This document shows, piece by piece, positions 45,542-54,951 of a stretch of DNA of 64,000 nucleotides (position 1 is its first letter; each line of letters starts with the position of its first letter). Position numbers and translations under genes: made by a program. The stretch is from assembly GCA_022844475.1 (NCBI GenBank), contig JALHLR010000016.1, positions 1 to 64,000 of the forward strand, read 5' to 3'. The notes beneath the pieces are model-generated. The model was not told the DNA's origin. It saw only the letters and a program-made list of their open reading frames with translations, and did no database searches. This DNA is from Hyphomonadaceae bacterium (GTDB lineage Bacteria > Pseudomonadota > Alphaproteobacteria > Caulobacterales > Hyphomonadaceae).

Positions 45542-46381
45542 CTATTGCTGGGTCTGCCCGTCCTGATTCTGGGTCTGAGACTGGCCCGGCGTCTGGGCAA
45601 TGTCGACCGAGGCGCTAAGTCGCTCCTTCGGTCCGCCCGAGACATTGCCGCGAATCGGGGCTGCATCTGCGGCATCGAGGCCACACCCGAGCCGCACATA
45701 GCGATCTGTCGGGCACAGCCGGTTCGAGGCATCAAACCCGACCCAGCCGATATCCGGCGCCCATGCCTCGGCCCACGCATGCGTCTCCGTCAGTTTCGTG
45801 TCCGACGCGAGGAGGTAACCCACGACATAGCGCGCCGGGAACTTCAGGGCGCGGGCTGCAGCGATGAAGACATGCGCATGGTCCTGGCAGACGCCATGCC
45901 CCGCTTTCAGCGCTTGCGCCGCCGTGGTCGATGACGAGGTCGCGCCCGGCTTGTAGGCCACTGCATCCGCGACCGCGTTGAACAGTCCGTGCATCCGGTC
46001 CAGCGCCTTGGCGCCCGTGATGCTCGCGGCAAGCTCCTCGATCCGCTTGTCAGTCTCGGTCAGCGGCGTCGGGCGCAGATAGACCTGCGGCCGCACCGTA
46101 TCCTTCAGGCCCTTGACCACACCTGCCGCATCGTGCGTCTCGATCTCGCCCTCGGCGACGATGGCGACCTCCGCGCCACCCGCCGCCGCCGTCCAGATCG
46201 ACTCGCGATCACCCGTCGCTGTCGACAGCAGCGGGGGAACGACCTGCCCGTTGACGCTGACCTTCCAGGCGATCACCCGCTGGCTGTCAAAGCCCGGGGG
46301 GTACAGGCGCAGGCGCAGCGCACATCGCTCCGCGGGCGGGTCATAGGCATAGGTCGTCGCGTGTCTGATCGAGAGCCGCAT
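45542..46381 (-). CDS. Transglutaminase-like cysteine protease domain protein
   Basis: This is a 279-residue protein with an N-terminal beta-sandwich region (MRLSIRHATTYAYDPPAERCALRLRLYPP) and a transglutaminase-core domain. The catalytic triad is readable: Cys165 in GHGVCQDHAH, His201 in ETHAWAEAW and Asp217 in VGFDASN. Such bacterial proteins act as proteases or peptide-cutting/crosslinking enzymes. The gene starts 2 bases after the alpha-E stop and lies upstream of Anbu. Confidence 0.9.
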   Translation of the reverse strand: MRLSIRHATTYAYDPPAERCALRLRLYPPGFDSQRVIAWKVSVNGQVVPPLLSTATGDRESIWTAAAGGAEVAIVAEGEIETHDAAGVVKGLKDTVRPQVYLRPTPLTETDKRIEELAASITGAKALDRMHGLFNAVADAVAYKPGATSSSTTAAQALKAGHGVCQDHAHVFIAAARALKFPARYVVGYLLASDTKLTETHAWAEAWAPDIGWVGFDASNRLCPTDRYVRLGCGLDAADAAPIRGNVSGGPKERLSASVDIAQTPGQSQTQNQDGQTQQ

Positions 46382-46383
46382 GG

Positions 46384-47319
46384 TCAGAAGTGATACGCCT
46401 TGCTGATTTCGAAGGACAGCCGCCGCGTCGTGGTGATCGCCTGCGACACGAACTCGTGCAGCCCGTGCTGGAACAATTCCTCGATACCGGTCCTGTCCAG
46501 CTGTTCCACCATCTGGCTCGCAACCGCCTGCGGCGACCCCCGCTCGCCATAGAGTTCGGCAAGGTCATCCAGGAAGCGGCTGATGGAACGGTAGCAATAG
46601 GCAACCGATCGCGGGAAAGCACTGTTGAGAATCAGAAAGTCTGCAATCCCCCACGGGGTGTAGTCGCCCTTGTAGACGTGGTGATAGGCGCGAAGGGCCG
46701 ATGTCGCCCGCAGCACGCTGGTCCACTGGTGATAGTCGCGTCCTCCGCCGACCACATCGGTCTCCGGCAGCAGCACATAGTATTTCACGTCGAGCAGCCG
46801 GAGCGTCATGTCCGCCCGCTCAATGAGTCCGCCCATCCGCAGGAAATAATAGCCGTCATTGCGCAGGAGCGAGATTTCCGACGCGCCCCGGAACGCCGCC
46901 GTCCGGTGCTTGGTCCACTCCAGCAGCGAGGGCAGGTTCTTCAGCGCCGTGTCGGCATCCATCTGGCCCAGCGATCGCCAGCCGTCATTCAGCGCTTCCC
47001 ACATGTCCTGCGTCAGCGCCGTACGGATCGCCCTCCCGTTGGCGCGCGCCGATGTGAGGCACGACCTGATCGAGGATGCATTGTCAGGATCAAGCAGCAG
47101 GCGCTGGACCACCGCGCTGGCGCTGAAATTCCTGGCGTCCGGATGCGCCAGCTCCGGCGCCGACCCGGACGCCGCCGCAACCGAACGCCACTCTTCCTGC
47201 TCGTTCGATCCGGGCAGCATCGCCATGCGATACCCCATCTCGATGAGGCGCGCGGTGGCATCCGCCCGCTCCATGTAACGGCCCATCCAGAACAGGTTTT
47301 CCGCGGTACGGCTCAGCAT
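46384..47319 (-). CDS. Alpha-E domain protein
   Basis: This is a 311-residue, almost entirely helical protein of the alpha-E family, named from its clustered genes. The N-terminal MLSRTAENLFWMGRYMERADATARLIE is diagnostic. In this gene neighbourhood it is thought to act with the ATP-grasp ligase, possibly as part of a peptide-bond-forming complex, but no activity is established. The ATG follows the ATP-grasp stop after a single base, so translation is probably coupled. Confidence 0.9.
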   Translation of the reverse strand: MLSRTAENLFWMGRYMERADATARLIEMGYRMAMLPGSNEQEEWRSVAAASGSAPELAHPDARNFSASAVVQRLLLDPDNASSIRSCLTSARANGRAIRTALTQDMWEALNDGWRSLGQMDADTALKNLPSLLEWTKHRTAAFRGASEISLLRNDGYYFLRMGGLIERADMTLRLLDVKYYVLLPETDVVGGGRDYHQWTSVLRATSALRAYHHVYKGDYTPWGIADFLILNSAFPRSVAYCYRSISRFLDDLAELYGERGSPQAVASQMVEQLDRTGIEELFQHGLHEFVSQAITTTRRLSFEISKAYHF

Positions 47320-47320
47320 G

Positions 47321-48727
47321 TCATTCCGCCAGAATCCACGTATCCTTGACCCCGCCGCCCTGCGAGGAGTTTACCACCAGCGACCCCTTCTTCAGCGCCA
47401 CGCGCGTCAGACCGCCCGGCGTCAGGCGGATGTCCTTGCCCACTAGGCAGTACGGCCGGAAGTCGACATGTCGCTCCTCCACGCCCTCGCTCCCGAGGAT
47501 CGGGGCTGTCGACAGATCCAGCGTCGGCTGCGCGATGAACTCGCTCGGATTCGCCCTGATCTTGGCGCGGAACGCCTCGATCTCCTTCTTTGTTGCGTGC
47601 GGGCCGATCAGCATGCCGTAGCCGCCTGACCCGTGCACGCGCTTCACGACGAGGTCCTTGAGGTTGTCGATGACATACTTGCAGTGGTCCGGCTCGGCGC
47701 AGCGCCATGTCTGGACATTCTCGAGGATCGGCTTTTCGCCGAGATAGAATTTGATCATGTCCGGCACGAAGACATAGATCGCCTTGTCGTCGGCAACCCC
47801 GGCCCCCGGCGCCGAGCACAGCGTCACGCCGCCCGAGCGATAGACGTCGAAGATGCCCGGCACGCCGAGCAGCGAATCCGCCTTGAAGGCCAGCGGGTCG
47901 ATATAGGTGTCGTCAATCCGTCGGTAGATGACGTCCACACGCTGCGGCCCGCGCGTCGTGCGCATCCAGCACAGCCCGTTCTCGACGAAGAGGTCCTGCG
48001 GCTCCACCAGCTCGATGCCCATCAGGTCGGCGAGGAAGGAGTGTTCGTAGTATGCCGAGTTCAGCGACCCTGGCGTCAGCAGCACCATCGTCGGATCATC
48101 ATCGCACTTGATCGGCGCGACTTCCTCCAGCGTCTTCTTCAGCAGGCTCGGATAGCTGTCGACGGCCTCGACGATGCCCGCCTGGAACAGCTGCGGAAAC
48201 ATCCGCATCATGATCTCGCGGTTCTCGAGCATGTAGGAGACGCCCGACGGCGTGCGGCAATTGTCCTCGAGCACCTGGAACCTGTCGCCATCGGTGCGCA
48301 CGATGTCCACGCCGACGATGTGGCTGTAGACCTTCCCCGGCGGATCGACGCCCACCATCTCCGGCAGGAAAGCCTCGTTCTGGTAGACCAGCTCTTCGGG
48401 CACCACGCCCGCCCGCATGATCTCGCCGCGGTGATAGACGTCATAGAGGAACGCGTTCAGCGCCCGGCTGCGCTGCTTGATTCCCCGCGACAGCTTGCGC
48501 CACTCGGCCGCCCCGAAGACGCGCGGGATCAGGTCGAACGGGATCAGTCGCTCGGGGTCGGCCCCTTCGCCATAAACGGCGAATGTGATCCCGATCTTGC
48601 GGAAGATCGCCTCCGCCTCGCTCTGGCGCAGGTTCAGCAGGTCAACGCCAGTCGCGTTGATCCATTCCGCGACCTTCTCGTAAGGACCCCGGACCGATCG
48701 ATCGTCAGCGAACATTTCGTTGTACAT
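47321..48727 (-). CDS. Circularly permuted ATP-grasp (type 2) putative peptide ligase
   Basis: This is a 468-residue member of the circularly permuted ATP-grasp family, predicted ATP-dependent amide ligases. Markers are DLIPRVFGAAEWRKLSRGIKQR and LYDVYHRGEIMRAG in the N-terminal half, VLEDNCRTPSGVSYMLENR, and LVVKRVHGSGGYGMLIGPHA for the nucleotide-binding part. It is the first gene of the alpha-E/transglutaminase/Anbu operon. The start is ATG 48727; no clear ribosome-binding site is visible and a downstream Met (MFADD) is possible. A 278-base divergent region separates it from the PAP2 gene. Confidence 0.9.
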   Translation of the reverse strand: MYNEMFADDRSVRGPYEKVAEWINATGVDLLNLRQSEAEAIFRKIGITFAVYGEGADPERLIPFDLIPRVFGAAEWRKLSRGIKQRSRALNAFLYDVYHRGEIMRAGVVPEELVYQNEAFLPEMVGVDPPGKVYSHIVGVDIVRTDGDRFQVLEDNCRTPSGVSYMLENREIMMRMFPQLFQAGIVEAVDSYPSLLKKTLEEVAPIKCDDDPTMVLLTPGSLNSAYYEHSFLADLMGIELVEPQDLFVENGLCWMRTTRGPQRVDVIYRRIDDTYIDPLAFKADSLLGVPGIFDVYRSGGVTLCSAPGAGVADDKAIYVFVPDMIKFYLGEKPILENVQTWRCAEPDHCKYVIDNLKDLVVKRVHGSGGYGMLIGPHATKKEIEAFRAKIRANPSEFIAQPTLDLSTAPILGSEGVEERHVDFRPYCLVGKDIRLTPGGLTRVALKKGSLVVNSSQGGGVKDTWILAE

Positions 48728-49005
48728 GCCAGCCCAGTCCTAGCGGGTGGAACCGCCATCGCGAAGCCACCCCGGTACGCCCATCCTCGCAGCAGACACC
48801 CCTGCTTAAACTTTGGGCAGACAAAGGAAATAGCCCGCAGCCGCTGCTGAGGCCAATCCTCTCAACAATTGGTGTCAGCGCCTGGCGCCGATCGCAATGG
48901 AACAGCCCCGTCCGCCTGCCCGTTCGCCACATGCAGCCCCCCTGGGCCCGAGGCAGGGCTCCCGTGATAGAAGGGGCTGCCCACAAGGCTCAGCAAGGAG
49001 GATGA

Positions 49006-49716
49006 ATGCCCGAGAAGCTGCTGCACAACCTCCGCCGCCTCGCCCTGTCGGAAATCGGCGCCGTGATCGCAATCGGCGTTGCAGCTCTTGGGGCCCTCGC
49101 CTTCATGATGATTGCCGACGAGGCGCTGGAGGGCGACACGCATGCCTTCGACCTGTCGATCCTGATGGCGCTGCGCGAGCCGGGAGACGCCGGCAACCCG
49201 ATCGGCCCGGACTGGCTGACGGACGTCATGACCGACCTGACGGCCCTTGGCGGGATCGCCGTGCTGACGCTTCTGGTGGTCGGTGTCGTCTTCTACCTTT
49301 TGTCGGTCGGCAAGCGCGGCACGGCCCTGCTGGTCGGCGGCGCCGTCGGCAGCGGCGCAATTGTCTCCGCCCTCCTCAAGCTCGGCTTCGACCGCCCGCG
49401 CCCCGACCTCGTGGCCCACCTCTCGCACGCCTACAGCTCAAGCTTTCCAAGCGGGCACGCCATGCTCTCGGCCGTCACCTACCTGACGCTCGGCGTGCTG
49501 CTCGCCCGCGCGCACGAACGCAGGCGGACGAAGATCATCGTGATGACTTACGGCGTCACGCTCACCGTGCTGATCGGCCTGAGCCGGATCTATCTCGGTG
49601 TGCACTGGCCCACCGACGTCATGGCCGGCTGGGCGCTCGGCGCCGCATGGGCTGCGCTCTGGTGGCTTGTCGCCTGGCTGCTCCAGCGCCGCGGCAAGAT
49701 CGAACAGCCGGCCTGA
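49006..49716 (+). CDS. PAP2-family phosphatase
   Basis: This is a 236-residue integral membrane lipid phosphatase with about six helices. The three catalytic motifs are present: KLGFDRPRPD, SSFPSGHAM and SRIYLGVHWPTDV. It may dephosphorylate phosphatidate, undecaprenyl diphosphate or a related lipid phosphate. A strong aaggagg precedes ATG 49006. It is divergent from the ATP-grasp gene and convergent with an unrecognised secreted-protein gene. Confidence 0.92.
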   Translation: MPEKLLHNLRRLALSEIGAVIAIGVAALGALAFMMIADEALEGDTHAFDLSILMALREPGDAGNPIGPDWLTDVMTDLTALGGIAVLTLLVVGVVFYLLSVGKRGTALLVGGAVGSGAIVSALLKLGFDRPRPDLVAHLSHAYSSSFPSGHAMLSAVTYLTLGVLLARAHERRRTKIIVMTYGVTLTVLIGLSRIYLGVHWPTDVMAGWALGAAWAALWWLVAWLLQRRGKIEQPA

Positions 49717-49749
49717 CGACGGATCCTGACGACGGATCCTGACGACGGC
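49715..49749. repeat. 13-bp tandem repeat (2.7 copies)
   Basis: gacgacggatcct occurs twice in a row (49715-49727 and 49728-49740), followed by a partial third copy gacgacggc. The repeat starts inside the PAP2 stop codon and ends at the stop of the convergent gene; it probably arose by slippage. Confidence 0.75.
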
Positions 49750-50882
49750 TACTGCCTGCCCTTCGCGGGCTTGGCCCTGGCCGCTGCCTCCCGCGCCTCA
49801 AGCACACGCGCGCCTTCGAGAATGCCGTACAGCGCGTAGTTGCCTTCATGGCAGGCATACTCGTACATCTTGCCATTGAGCGCGGCGAACTCGTACTCGC
49901 CGCCCCACGGCGCATCCCACAGCGTCGGGTCCTCGATCGTGAAGCCGTAATAGAGCCGGTCGTCGGCCACGCGGCGGAAGCGCTCGGTGACTTTCAGGTC
50001 CTTCCACGATCCCATGAATTGCTGGCTCTGTGGAATGTGCGTGGTCTCCACCACCAGCGTGTCGCCCTCCCACCAGCCGATCGAATCCCCGAAATAGGGA
50101 CGCACGTCGTCGGTGCGGTGTTTCGAATTCAGCCGCACGATGCGAGCGTCATGCACCATCTCGGTCGCGATCACGACATGGTCCGGCGACTGCACGATCT
50201 GGTAGCTGTTGTTGTAGAACCCGTTGGCAAACATCGGCGGCCCGGCATTGCGCCCGAACGAGATGATGCAGCGCTCAGTCGCGCGCGATTCCGGATTGTC
50301 GAACGACTGCCCGCGCGGCGGCGTTGGCCCCAGCAGCTTCACGAAAGCCGGCGGCTCTGGCGCCGGAGCAGTCGTTGCGCCGGCCTTGCGCGGCGGCGCC
50401 GTTCCGGTCGGCGTCGTGATGATCGAGGAACGCGGCTGGCCGTTGACCCGCATCACATGGTTGCCGGGATCGATCCAGAACCGGTTGTACCCGCCGGTCG
50501 CCCCGCCGCCAGCGAGATACTCCGGCTTGATGTCTTTCGGGATGACGTATTCGGCCGGCGCATCCGCCGCGGTCGGCTCATTGCCTTCCTCGATTTCCTC
50601 GATCATCTCCTGTTCGATCCTGGCGACCTCTTCCTCTGTATAGACGAGGCTCTTCACACCGGCGGGACGCGTCATCTTTGTCAGCGTCGTGTTGTGCCAG
50701 AAGCCCTGCAGGTCGGGCTGCCCGATCTTCAGTTTCGGCGCCGCGTAGGGCGGGTAAGGCTTGGTCGGATCGTATTTCGGCGCGGCCTGCGCGGTCGGCG
50801 TCTGCGCCTGCGCGGCCGGGGCGCCGATGGCAAGCGCGATCGAAAGGGAAACGGCGATGGTGGCGAGCAGAGCGTGGCGCAA
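49749..50882 (-). CDS. Exported protein of an uncharacterised family
   Basis: This is a 377-residue protein with a signal peptide (LRHALLATIAVSLSIALAIGAPAAQAQ). The body contains QPDLQGFWHNTTLTKMTRP, an acidic stretch, PYFGDSIGWWEGDTLVVETTHI, FRRVADDRLYYGFTIEDPTLWDAPWGGEYEF and MYEYACHEGNYALYGILEGAR. This pattern is widespread in exported proteins of Acidobacteria and soil proteobacteria, but no function is known to me. The start is TTG 50882, eight bases after a clear aggag; the track's start adds 27 unconserved residues. Confidence 0.75.
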   Translation of the reverse strand: MRHALLATIAVSLSIALAIGAPAAQAQTPTAQAAPKYDPTKPYPPYAAPKLKIGQPDLQGFWHNTTLTKMTRPAGVKSLVYTEEEVARIEQEMIEEIEEGNEPTAADAPAEYVIPKDIKPEYLAGGGATGGYNRFWIDPGNHVMRVNGQPRSSIITTPTGTAPPRKAGATTAPAPEPPAFVKLLGPTPPRGQSFDNPESRATERCIISFGRNAGPPMFANGFYNNSYQIVQSPDHVVIATEMVHDARIVRLNSKHRTDDVRPYFGDSIGWWEGDTLVVETTHIPQSQQFMGSWKDLKVTERFRRVADDRLYYGFTIEDPTLWDAPWGGEYEFAALNGKMYEYACHEGNYALYGILEGARVLEAREAAARAKPAKGRQ

Positions 50883-51110
50883 GTCAATTCTCCTGCAGCA
50901 TGGGACGCGTCTAACTGCCCGAAGCGTAAAGGCCCGTCTCCGGGCCTGCAATGCGCGGCACATGTGCGCTGCGCGCCCGGTCAGCGCGAAGCCCGCTTCA
51001 ACGCTAGGTCAAGCTGTCGTCACGTCTGGGTGATTTCTGGGGCCTCGCGGCTTGCCGCAGCGCTGGCTGCGCCGCTTGCTCCTCACCACGCCTCTCGCTA
51101 GCAGTCGCGC

Positions 51111-52259
51111 ATGACCACCCCGGAAGCATCGCTCAAGGACAGCGCCCGCGCGCTCGGCTTCGACGTCGCCCGCATCGCCCGCGCCGATACTGCATGGGAG
51201 GCTGGCGATCGCCTCGCTGACTTCGTGGCTCAGGGCTTCCACGGCGAGATGGGCTGGATGGCGGAAACCTTGCTGCGCCGCCAGCACCCGACGGCCATGT
51301 GGCCTGACGCAAGATCAGCGCTCGTCGTCGGCCTCAATTACGGCCCGAAGATCGACCCGCTCGAACCGCTCACCCGGCGCGAGCACGCTACCATCTCCGT
51401 CTACGCCCAGAACGCCGACTATCACGACCTGATGAAACGCAAGCTCCGCCAGCTCGCCTCCAGCTTTGCCACGTCCACCGGCCACGACGTGAAGATCTTC
51501 GTCGACACCGCGCCGCTGATGGAGAAACCCCTCGCGCACAGGGCAGGTGTCGGCTGGCAGGGCAAGCACACCAACCTTGTAAGCCGCGAGCATGGCTCAT
51601 GGCTCTTTCTTGGCGTCATGCTGACGAGCGCGGACCTTGCGCCCGATGATCCTGCATCGGACTCATGCGGAACGTGCCAGGCCTGTCTCGACATCTGCCC
51701 GACCAGGGCCTTCCCCGTGCCCTACCAGCTCGATGCGCGCCGCTGCATTTCCTATCTCACCATCGAAACGAAAGGCCCGATCCCTCGCGAATTCCGCCGC
51801 GCCATCGGCAACCGCATCTATGGCTGTGACGACTGTCTCGCCGTCTGCCCCTGGAACAAGTTCGCCCACGCCGCCTCGGAGGCTGCGTTTCATCCGCGTG
51901 CGGAACTGACCGCGCCGCTTCTGTCCGATCTTGCGGGGCTTGATGACGCAGGCTTCCGCGAGGTCTTTGCCGGTTCACCGATAAAGCGCATTGGCCGCGA
52001 CCGTTTTATCCGGAACGTCATGATCGCGATCGGGAATTCCGGTCAAAATAACGGGCAGACGCGACTCGTGGACTTGTGTATCCAGATGCTCGACGATGCA
52101 TCGCCCCTGGTTCGCGGCGCATCGGTGTGGGCGCTGGGTCAGCTGTCTCAGACTGCGAGCGACGAACAATGCAAGCTGCGACGGGCGCACGAGCCCGATC
52201 CCGCAGTGTGTGAGGAGTGGGATGCTGGACGAGAAGCCAGACCAGCCGCCGGGTTCTGA
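51111..52259 (+). CDS. queG: Epoxyqueuosine reductase
   Basis: QueG makes the last step of queuosine synthesis in tRNA, reducing epoxyqueuosine with cobalamin and two 4Fe-4S clusters. The 382-residue protein has VDTAPLMEKPLAHRAGVGWQGKHTN with the catalytic Asp, and the cluster motifs CGTCQACLDICPT and CDDCLAVCPWN, then a HEAT-like C-terminal part. Length is typical. The last 38 bases overlap the start of mtgA. Confidence 0.95.
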   Translation: MTTPEASLKDSARALGFDVARIARADTAWEAGDRLADFVAQGFHGEMGWMAETLLRRQHPTAMWPDARSALVVGLNYGPKIDPLEPLTRREHATISVYAQNADYHDLMKRKLRQLASSFATSTGHDVKIFVDTAPLMEKPLAHRAGVGWQGKHTNLVSREHGSWLFLGVMLTSADLAPDDPASDSCGTCQACLDICPTRAFPVPYQLDARRCISYLTIETKGPIPREFRRAIGNRIYGCDDCLAVCPWNKFAHAASEAAFHPRAELTAPLLSDLAGLDDAGFREVFAGSPIKRIGRDRFIRNVMIAIGNSGQNNGQTRLVDLCIQMLDDASPLVRGASVWALGQLSQTASDEQCKLRRAHEPDPAVCEEWDAGREARPAAGF

Positions 52260-53082
52260 TGGGGCCCGCCGGCCGAAATCGGACAGCAATCCCGAACCGG
52301 TCCGTCCTGCGGGCGAAGCCGGCGGCATGCTCAGCCGGTTTCGCGGAGCGATCGTCCCGCAGGGCGAACGCTACTCCTACGACAAGCCGCTCTGGCGCCG
52401 CATTCTCGTCGGCTTCTTCCTCTGGACAGGCATCCTCGGGTTCGGCTTCGTGGGCCTCAGCCTGCTCGCCGTCTTCGCCATCGGCTGGACCGGCCCGCCG
52501 CCCACGCTGAACATGGCCGGTACAGCCATGAAGGGCATCGAGGTCCGTTCCACCTGGGTCGACCTCAAGGATATCTCGCCCCATCTCGTTCGCGCCGTGA
52601 TCGCATCCGAAGACCAGAATTTCTGCACCCATGACGGCTTCGACCTCAAGGAAATCCAGAAGGCGATGCAGGCAGCGGAGAATGGCGGCGACCTGCGCGG
52701 CGCTTCCACCATCTCGCAGCAGACTGCCAAGAACGTCTTCCTCTGGAATGGCGGAGGCTGGTTCCGCAAAGGTCTCGAAGCCTGGTTCACCGTCAATGTG
52801 GAATGGATGTGGTCCAAGCCCCGCATCATGGAGACCTATCTCAACATCGCCGAGTGGGGCGACGGCATCTACGGCGCCGAACAGGCAGCTCAGGAGCGCT
52901 TTGACGTTTCAGCCAGGGACCTCACGCCAAGACAGGCGGCTGCCCTCGCCGCTGTCCTGCCCAGCCCCAACCGCTGGAAAGTCGATGGCCAGTACGCCTC
53001 CGGCCGCCGCAACACGCGCATCCAGTCGCTGATGGCCATGGTCAAGCGCGACAAGCTGGATGCCTGCGTCGTCGGACCTTAA
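52222..53082 (+). CDS. mtgA: Monofunctional peptidoglycan transglycosylase
   Basis: This GT51-family glycosyltransferase polymerises lipid II into glycan strands. The 286-residue protein has an ~60-residue basic, Pro-rich cytoplasmic N terminus, one membrane helix (ILVGFFLWTGILGFGFVGLSLLAVFAI), and the GT51 domain with AVIASEDQNFCTHDGFD (catalytic Glu), GASTISQQTAKNVFLW and ETYLNIAEWGDGIYGAEQAA. Start ATG 52222 has gaggag upstream and lies inside queG, so expression is likely coupled. An in-frame later Met (MLSRF) is possible. Confidence 0.92.
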   Translation: MLDEKPDQPPGSDGARRPKSDSNPEPVRPAGEAGGMLSRFRGAIVPQGERYSYDKPLWRRILVGFFLWTGILGFGFVGLSLLAVFAIGWTGPPPTLNMAGTAMKGIEVRSTWVDLKDISPHLVRAVIASEDQNFCTHDGFDLKEIQKAMQAAENGGDLRGASTISQQTAKNVFLWNGGGWFRKGLEAWFTVNVEWMWSKPRIMETYLNIAEWGDGIYGAEQAAQERFDVSARDLTPRQAAALAAVLPSPNRWKVDGQYASGRRNTRIQSLMAMVKRDKLDACVVGP

Positions 53083-53169
53083 CCGCACGCGCGCGGCAGA
53101 CACCTCTGCAAGGGCGGGGCTTTCCTCCCTCGCCTGCAATGAAGGTGGGCGAGGTGGATCGCGCGTTCC

Positions 53170-53301
53170 CTACACGCGGGACGGTGGGGGCCCATCGGCA
53201 GCCCGCAGGCGTTTCAGAACTTCGTGGGCATGGGAAACGCGCCCGTCGAAGCACGCGTCGCAAATTTCGCCCCCGGCCGACGGCCAGGATCGCAGCCTCA
53301 T
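53170..53301 (-). CDS. Possible 43-residue ORF coupled to mutM
   Basis: A 43-codon frame starts with ATG 53301 that overlaps the mutM TGA as ATGA, the arrangement seen for coupled genes. The peptide contains [25 protein letters not shown], with a CxxC pair, and ends at TAG in the mtgA-mutM gap. It was shown by the track only as the tail of a longer frame that starts inside mutM. It may be real or chance; conservation is the test. Confidence 0.35.
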   Translation of the reverse strand: MRLRSWPSAGGEICDACFDGRVSHAHEVLKRLRAADGPPPSRV

Positions 53302-54146
53302 GTCCGCTGACAAGCCGCGCAGTAGAACGTCGATCGCCCCGACTGCACCATCCGCTTCACCGGCTTCTCGCACACGACACACGCATCCCCCTCACGGTCA
53401 TAGACCTGGAAGGCGTGCTGGAAGTATCCGAGCTCGCCACTGGCCGTCTTGAAGTCCGAAATCGTCGAGCCGCCGGCGACGATCGCCTCCTCGATCACTT
53501 TGCGCACTTCCACCGCCAGCCGCTCCAGCCGGTCCTTCCTCAAGGACCCCGCCAGCTTCTTCGGCGAAATGCCAGACCTGAACAGCGCCTCGCATACATA
53601 GATATTGCCCAGACCCGCCACGACATTCTGGTCGAGCAGCGCCGACTTCACCGGCGTCTTCTTGGCCCTGAAAGCCTCCGCCAGATACGCGCCCGAGAAT
53701 TCATTCGAGATCGGCTCCGGCCCCATGCCCGCGAACGGAGGATAGTTCTCCAGATCATCCAGCGCCCACAGATCCATGAAACCGAATCGCCGCGCATCGT
53801 TGAACACCACGCGCCCGCCGCCCTGCATGCCGAACACGACATGGTCGTGCTTTTCATCCTCGCCGGCCTGATGGTGGAATTTCCCTGGCGTCGACCCGGA
53901 GACCGTGAATCGCCCTGTCATGCCCAGGTGCATGATCAGCGCCTCGCCATTGGAGAGCTCACCCACGAGGTATTTCGCCCGCCGCCCCAGACGCGTCATC
54001 CGGGCGCCTTCAATGCGCTGGTTAAAGTTCTCCGGAAACGGGAAACGCAGGTCCGGCCGGCGCGTCTCCACCCGGATTATGCGTTTACCTTCCATCGCCG
54101 GGCCAAGCCCGCGACGAACAGTCTCGACTTCAGGCAATTCTGGCAT
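53298..54146 (-). CDS. mutM: Formamidopyrimidine-DNA glycosylase
   Basis: MutM (Fpg) excises 8-oxoguanine and other oxidised purines, then cuts the backbone. The 282-residue protein begins [14 protein letters not shown] with the catalytic Pro2 and Glu3, has [26 protein letters not shown] with the conserved Lys, and a C-terminal zinc finger ([15 protein letters not shown]...CAACQ). ATG 54146 is used, since Pro2 must be the second residue; the track start is three codons too long. It is divergent from ubiE with only 45 bases between, so promoters must overlap. Confidence 0.97.
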   Translation of the reverse strand: MPELPEVETVRRGLGPAMEGKRIIRVETRRPDLRFPFPENFNQRIEGARMTRLGRRAKYLVGELSNGEALIMHLGMTGRFTVSGSTPGKFHHQAGEDEKHDHVVFGMQGGGRVVFNDARRFGFMDLWALDDLENYPPFAGMGPEPISNEFSGAYLAEAFRAKKTPVKSALLDQNVVAGLGNIYVCEALFRSGISPKKLAGSLRKDRLERLAVEVRKVIEEAIVAGGSTISDFKTASGELGYFQHAFQVYDREGDACVVCEKPVKRMVQSGRSTFYCAACQRT

Positions 54147-54191
54147 CGCGTGCATATAGCCCCGGGCAAGCCGTTCGCCTATGTTCGCAGG

Positions 54192-54950
54192 ATGGACGAG
54201 GACAAGGTTTCCTTCGGATTCGAGGATGTCAGCCGGGATGAAAAATCCCGCCGTGTCAAAGGTGTCTTCGCGTCCGTCGCCGGCAGATACGACCTGATGA
54301 ACGACCTGATGTCAGCTGGCATCCACAGGATCTGGAAAGCCAACATGATCGCGTGGCTGAACCCCCAGCCCGGCGAGAGGCTGATCGATGTGGCCGGCGG
54401 AACAGGCGATGTCGCCCGCGCCTTCCAGAAACGCGCCAACGATGTCGCACGTCGCCGCAATGTGACGGCCGAAACGATGACCTTCGTTTCCGACATCAAC
54501 GAGGCCATGCTGGTGGCCGGCATCAAGCCGGACGACCACAACATGCCGCGCCTCGCCTGCGACGCCGCAGCTCTTCCCTTCCCGGATTGCTGCGCCGACG
54601 CCGTGACGATTTCCTTCGGCATCCGCAACGTGGTCGAGATCGACAGGGCGCTGTCGGAGTTCCGCCGCGTGCTGAAGCCGGGCGGACGCTTCGCCTGCCT
54701 CGAATTCTCGCACATGACGCACCGCGTCCTGCAGGAGGCCTATGACCAGTATTCGTTCAGCGTGATCCCCGCCCTTGGCGGCCTCGTGACGGGCGACAAG
54801 GACAGCTACAAGTATCTGGTCGAATCGATCCGTCGCTTCCCGAACCAGGACGACTTTGCGGCGCGCATCCGCGCCGCCGGCTTCGGCGAGGTCAATTACT
54901 GGAACTATTCCGGCGGCATCGCCGCCCTCCACACCGGATGGGCGGTGTAG
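54192..54950 (+). CDS. ubiE: Ubiquinone/menaquinone C-methyltransferase UbiE
   Basis: UbiE performs the C-methylation step of quinone synthesis with SAM. The 252-residue protein has the SAM-binding [12 protein letters not shown] and the family signatures [32 protein letters not shown] and [20 protein letters not shown] 54192 follows caggatg; the track's much longer start reads antisense through mutM and is not used. ubiB starts 1 base after its stop. Confidence 0.95.
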   Translation: MDEDKVSFGFEDVSRDEKSRRVKGVFASVAGRYDLMNDLMSAGIHRIWKANMIAWLNPQPGERLIDVAGGTGDVARAFQKRANDVARRRNVTAETMTFVSDINEAMLVAGIKPDDHNMPRLACDAAALPFPDCCADAVTISFGIRNVVEIDRALSEFRRVLKPGGRFACLEFSHMTHRVLQEAYDQYSFSVIPALGGLVTGDKDSYKYLVESIRRFPNQDDFAARIRAAGFGEVNYWNYSGGIAALHTGWAV

Positions 54951-54951
54951 G

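Noticed and set aside
53139-54191. Long upstream extension of the ubiE frame
   Set aside because: It runs antisense through mutM; the conserved UbiE start is ATG 54192.
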